From: Chondrilla cf. caribensis | Taxonomy: Eukaryota; Porifera; Demospongiae; Chondrillida; Chondrillidae | NCBI GenBank assembly: GCA_964020155.1 | Contig: OZ026548.1 | Coordinates: 1,769,897-1,833,896 of the forward strand | Length of the DNA: 64,000 bases | Direction: 5' to 3' | Shown here: piece after piece, positions 52,099-64,000 of the stretch | Numbering within the stretch: position 1 is the first letter of the stretch | Layout: the number at the start of each line of letters is the position of its first letter | Notes under the pieces: generated by a model | The model's input: the letters and a program-made list of their open reading frames with translations, nothing else | The model's database searches: none | What the model was told of the DNA's origin: nothing | Made by a program: the position numbers and the translations under genes

Positions 52099-53209
52099 AT
52101 CATTGGATTCCCTGGCGACCACTGAGAATACTATTCATTGAAGGAATCGGGCAGGAGATCAACAAGAAGAGGGCGGATCGAATAAGTCCACACACGGGTT
52201 AATCGGTGGGAAGTAATCTCGATCCACCACGTGTTGTCCCTTACGATCAATTCCAAGAAATCGTCCAAAATCACAAATTCCCGTAGTACTGTGTATAGGG
52301 ATAGCCCCGTGTGACGGCTGGAATGTCTAAAGATAGTAGATGTACATGACGTCATCATCATGCGCTATCCTCGTGCGAGTACAAATCTACAAAGCGCGCG
52401 CATTGCTGACGAGTAAAAACAAACGCTTGGTCCAGACGAATAATAGCTTGACTCGTCTCCTCTGCCATGAGCTGTGCCAAATGGGGCTTAGCATTTTACC
52501 TTATAGTCCTTCCCATACATTCAAAAACACAAGAACCCTCAAACATACATGATGCCCCCTGTTCTTCAGCCCCTTCATACCAGTACTGCTGAGCATTTCA
52601 TAAAATAAATCATCATCACTGGTCTTTATAAGCCAAAATGGCCCTTAGACCTCAGAATATTTTTCCAATTAATGGTGAATTATCAAATGGTAAATTGTAA
52701 ATATAAATTAATAGCAACTAAACAGGAGGTGACAACAATGCAGATCTAAGTTTCATAGCATAATAATATATGTACTTTGCTGAATGCCAAATCAAGTTTT
52801 CATTGGTGGAAGTTAATATGTAAATAGATTTATCCTTTCATATAACATACAGTAGAACTGTCCCCCGTGGTCAGATATGGTCAATTTGTGCTCTCTAATT
52901 ATGAAATGATACTGTGCACGCAATTATATAATTGTGTATTAAATTTTACTCATATGGTATTTTATTATAATATATTTTAGATAGCTAAATACCTAGATCT
53001 CATGCAATTATGTACAGTATATGTATGTATATTATAATTATATGCACATTCTTATATTAAATATACATATATTAAATACATATTGATTATTACAGGAGAA
53101 GAAATGCAGTACATGTATATATACAATATTATTTTATAACTATAGTACAATGTCATGTATATTATACGTACATATAGCTATAGCTGTGTGTGTGTTTAAT
53201 ATATTTTAC
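52099..53209. other. intergenic, TRAFD1-like promoter side
   Basis: No gene. 52130-52300 resembles 51190-51340 (shared ATCTACCACGTGTTGTC / ATCCACCACGTGTTGTC and neighbouring words), so a diverged duplication flanks exon 1. AT-rich from 52600. Confidence 0.5.
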
Positions 53210-53990
53210 AATGTATGGTAGAGAATATATAGGAAGAAATAAACGCTAAGCATCTTCTTGAATAGCTCATGGGAGAGAGAGTATGTCAGTCTGATATTTT
53301 CACTTGCCCTAGATGGAGAGGTGGACTAAGTTATGAAATAATTTCCACCTTCGTAGGCTAACCATAACCCTATCTACATTTGGAGGTGCTTCATATTATT
53401 TCAATGTATGGGAGAGAATAGGAGGTAAGAAAAGGTAAGCACCTTTTAGAATAGCTCATGTGAGAGGAGGCGTGTTAACCTGGTAATTTCACCAGACCTA
53501 CCTGGAGAGGTGAACTAAATTATGAAACATTTCCCACCTTTGTAGGTTGACCGTAACCCTATCTACATTTGGAGGTGCTTAATATAATATTATTATTTTA
53601 CAATGTATGGGAGAGAATAGAAGGAAAGAAAATATAAGCACCTTTTTGAATAGCTCGTGGGAGAGGGGACGTGTCAACCTAATATTTTCACCAGACCTAG
53701 CTAAAGAGGTGAACTAAGTTATGATGCAATTCCCAACTCCATAGTTCAACTGTAATTAATCCTATCTACATTCAGAGGTGCTTAATATTATTTTACAATG
53801 TATGGGAGAGAATAGGAGAAATGCTAAGCACCTTCTTGAATAGTTCATGCGAGAGGGGGTGTGTCAACTTGATATTTCACCAGACGTAGCTGGGGAGCTC
53901 GAGGTGAGCTATAAGTTATATGAAACAATTAATTCCCACCTTTGTAGGTTAACCGTAACCTTATCTATGTATATTCTGAGGTGCATGTGT
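53210..53990. repeat. satellite array, four monomers of about 190-198 bp
   Basis: Units start near 53213, 53403, 53601 and 53797 with TGTATGGGAGAGAATAGGAGG, then AAGCACCTT, AATAGCTCATG, TTTCACCAGACC, AGTTATGAAA, CCTATCTACATT and GGAGGTGCTT. Same family as 19837-20200. Confidence 0.9.
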
Positions 53991-54377
53991 GTTTGTATGA
54001 CATGTATATATACAGCATTATGCATGCACACTAAAATTAATATTGGTATAATATAGGTATACATGCACGATTCAATGAGCTCAAGGATTCCTATCGAAAC
54101 TTAAGTAATAATCCCTCATGTGCTAATCCACATCTGACACACATACACTATAGTAGGCAACACTTCGAGCAAATGTGACAATTACACGGCTTCACGTAAC
54201 CAGCACAATATCACAACTCCATACACACATATTATGTATGTACGGTAAAATTAAACACTACATACATATATACAAAAATGCATATTTTTACAATACTACC
54301 AATAATAATTATGATAAAAGCCTAAAGCTCGCTGGGGTTTATGCAATGGATATTACATTGGATGAAGGATTGTAGCA

Positions 54378-61809
<7,432 letters not shown>

Positions 61810-61839
61810 CTACATGAACAAGAAGTACATTTCTGAATA

Positions 61840-61930
<91 letters not shown>

Positions 61931-64000
61931 TATGTAAGTAAACTGTCCTGTGCACATTGCATACACAATTCCTGCTGTTGATGCCAGGAATACTACATCC
62001 CAAATCATGGTCTGCATTCGGCCTGCTTCATCCTACCATCCCCTCACCTGATATCTTAGAGCACAAAAGCACTCTGAGATATCAGGGAAACTACTGTACG
62101 TACATACGTATATACGTACTGTATGTATAGTACAACATTGTATGCCAGCCAATGACAGCCAGGATCGATCTTCAACTCAGGAGGATCACTATGATACTCC
62201 TGCCACACACAATCATGCATGGAGTTGTACTACATATTTGACACAGAAGTACATATGTACAGTACAGTATGTACTGTACATACGTGTGTACCCAGGTACG
62301 TACGTATATTGAATGTGATAAAGTTCAAAACAGATTGACTCAAGTTTCGCAGAAGTTCCCCCTCTTATGTATATGTCCTCTGTGGATAGATGCTATACTA
62401 AAGAGACCATTTTCGTATCCTTCATACGTACATAACAGGATGTAATATTGCTATATTCAGAGACAACAGTTCAAACAGATACCAGCTAGAGTCCTTTAGG
62501 TGTGGTCCATAGTATGTACAGCAGAATATAATCAGTTTACTGCGTGTGTCTGTATATACTGCACATACCTAACTACTGCCTTCAGCTCTCAGACTACAGA
62601 CAGGTGTAACAACATTAAATTCTGTTTGGACAACATTACACAGGTACGTACAGCAGATTACAGTTCACACTACTTACTATAGGCAGGTACATCAAAACTC
62701 CTGTTTATTATCCTTAGTAGACAGGTTTAGCAGACTAAATTCCACTTATATTGTAGGTAAGTACAGCTACATTACTGTTTGCTGTCCTTCATACAGAGGT
62801 ATATAGACCCACTTCTGGCTGCTATAGACAAATATACATATAACTCTAAGCTCCCCTCTATTCCAACTTAGTGACCTTTGGACACAAGCAAGCACAGTGA
62901 CCAAATCCTGCCTACGTTCAATGTTGGAGGGTATAACAGTTCAAACTGCTGTAGGTTGGTTTTCTTCCTATAAGCCTGTACTCTTGGTATTACTGGGTGC
63001 AACGCTAGATAAGCATACGTATGTTGGTAATTTCGACCACAGATACTCGCACAGACAATCTGTATCCCTAAGCTTCACAAACAAGCTCCACAAACAGGAA
63101 AAACTCCAACAACTGACCATATCCTGCAGTTTGAAAAAAAGGTCCATATCCAAATACAACTGAGAGGTACAAAAGAGAGACAGAAATCCAAGTTGGAAGT
63201 GCCCAGGAACACCACTAGTCAGAAGGTTCACATTCACTGACAAACTGATGTTTTCCTCTAGTTTTCGTGGTAAAGTGCACACTTCATTGGCTTCGGTTGG
63301 ATTGCTGATGTGGGTTATACTTGTGTAAACTGTCAACAAACAGGTGCACAGGGCACTTGTAATAACTGATACATGTACAGTACATACATACAGTACATAC
63401 GTACGTACATACGCATACAGTATACAGTAGATTTACCTACGTATGTACATACCTACATATAATAGATTAACCTACATACGTACCTACATACATACAGTAG
63501 ATTAACCTACATACGTACCTACATACAGTACACACACATAATATTGCAGTACATACATATGTGCAGCAGCACTGTAGGGTACTACACATATGAACATATT
63601 ACTGTATAATATTGAATACATGTACTGAAGACTTGAGTATGAGCAGCTTGTACTAAGTATGCACACACACAAACATACTTTGTAACATTATTGAGGTCGT
63701 ACCACCAATATTCGGTATGCCTTGCACACAATAGGTACTATTCAGATAAACACGATGCATAAATACCATACACACGCACAATGGCTGCAAAGGCTTCATT
63801 AACATGAAGACACCACAACAGATTTAAGGATTCATGATTTGAATTATGACAATTTTAACATACATAGAACAAGGAATTGGACAATATATCAGCACAGTCT
63901 GTATTGTGCGATCATCAGATTAAAATGAATGCTTTATAATACAGTATGTACTGTTCGAATGTATAATGTTCACATATGTATGTGTACATACCCATACAAA
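61810..64000. other. CaMKK upstream sequence, no exon recognised
   Basis: Expected to contain CaMKK intron and perhaps N-terminal exons, but none is recognisable because that part is not conserved. Contains a 15-bp-arm hairpin at 62048-62089 (CCTGATATCTTAGAG / CTCTGAGATATCAGG) and a TACGTACC-rich minisatellite at 63390-63530. Confidence 0.5.
61843..61929. repeat. (GT)n microsatellite
   Basis: 87 nt; reads (CA)n in CaMKK and ends 33 nt upstream of the acceptor of the first recognised exon. Confidence 0.95.

Noticed and set aside
52131..52361. 76-codon minus-strand ORF above the TRAFD1-like start
   Set aside because: Resembles a diverged copy of 51077-51313 rather than a protein gene; no conserved domain seen.
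62968..63339. 123-codon minus-strand ORF as CaMKK N-terminal exon
   Set aside because: Composition is not like CaMKK N-termini and no donor fits the phase-0 start of the 61809 exon; cannot be supported.

Overview
The window is eukaryotic DNA: AT-rich, packed with (CA)n/(GT)n tracts, and carrying intron-rich genes whose introns follow GT-AG rules. The gene content is metazoan (KMT5A, XBP1, ZWILCH, LYRM9, RFESD, TRAFD1, CaMKK). One gene joins a short Gly-X-Y collagen helix to the Cys-rich C-terminal domain of the short-chain collagen C4 type, which is best known from sponges. I therefore infer a sponge, most likely a demosponge; this is inference, not proof. Exon boundaries were set by eye from splice sites, reading phase and remembered homologues. 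For the multi-exon genes the exon lengths sum to whole codons, which is a strong internal check.

Layout. 1-2.3 kb holds almost no gene signal. 2.3-10.1 kb is a compact housekeeping block: KMT5A (minus), XBP1 (minus), ZWILCH (plus, sharing a 256-bp promoter with XBP1) and LYRM9 (minus). 10.2-27.5 kb is a tandem array of four three-exon genes for a type II membrane nucleotide-sugar transferase-like protein. Copies 1-3 are close paralogues, copy 4 is divergent, and copy 2 has a 1-bp frameshift. A LINE remnant, a SINE with a clean target duplication, miniature inverted-repeat elements (MITEs) and foldback elements sit in and between them. 29.3-34.7 kb carries a FAAP20-like exon, an unknown short ORF divergent from RFESD, RFESD, and the intronless collagen gene. 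35.7-52.1 kb is one 16-exon minus-strand TRAFD1-like gene whose zinc fingers multiplied as exon modules; a large foldback element (45.2-47.5 kb) occupies one of its introns. 53.2-54.0 kb is a satellite block. 54.4-61.8 kb is the kinase and tail of a CaMKK on the minus strand; its N-terminal exons were not found.

The most striking result is in XBP1. The mRNA carries a 23-nt IRE1-type intron (6348-6370) between two canonical hairpins with 7-nt loops, and removing it switches the frame into a long second reading frame, as in animals from nematodes to mammals. The unspliced frame ends in a hydrophobic stretch followed by L-x-x-W-x-x-H-x-x-x-W-x-P, stopping the same number of residues after the last Trp as the mammalian XBP1u ribosome-arrest peptide. 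If real, the whole pause-and-splice mechanism would be as old as animals.

The second system-level pattern is that long dinucleotide repeats lie very close to splice sites with an apparent strand rule: GU tracts in the transcript sit just after 5' splice sites and CA tracts lie before 3' splice sites.
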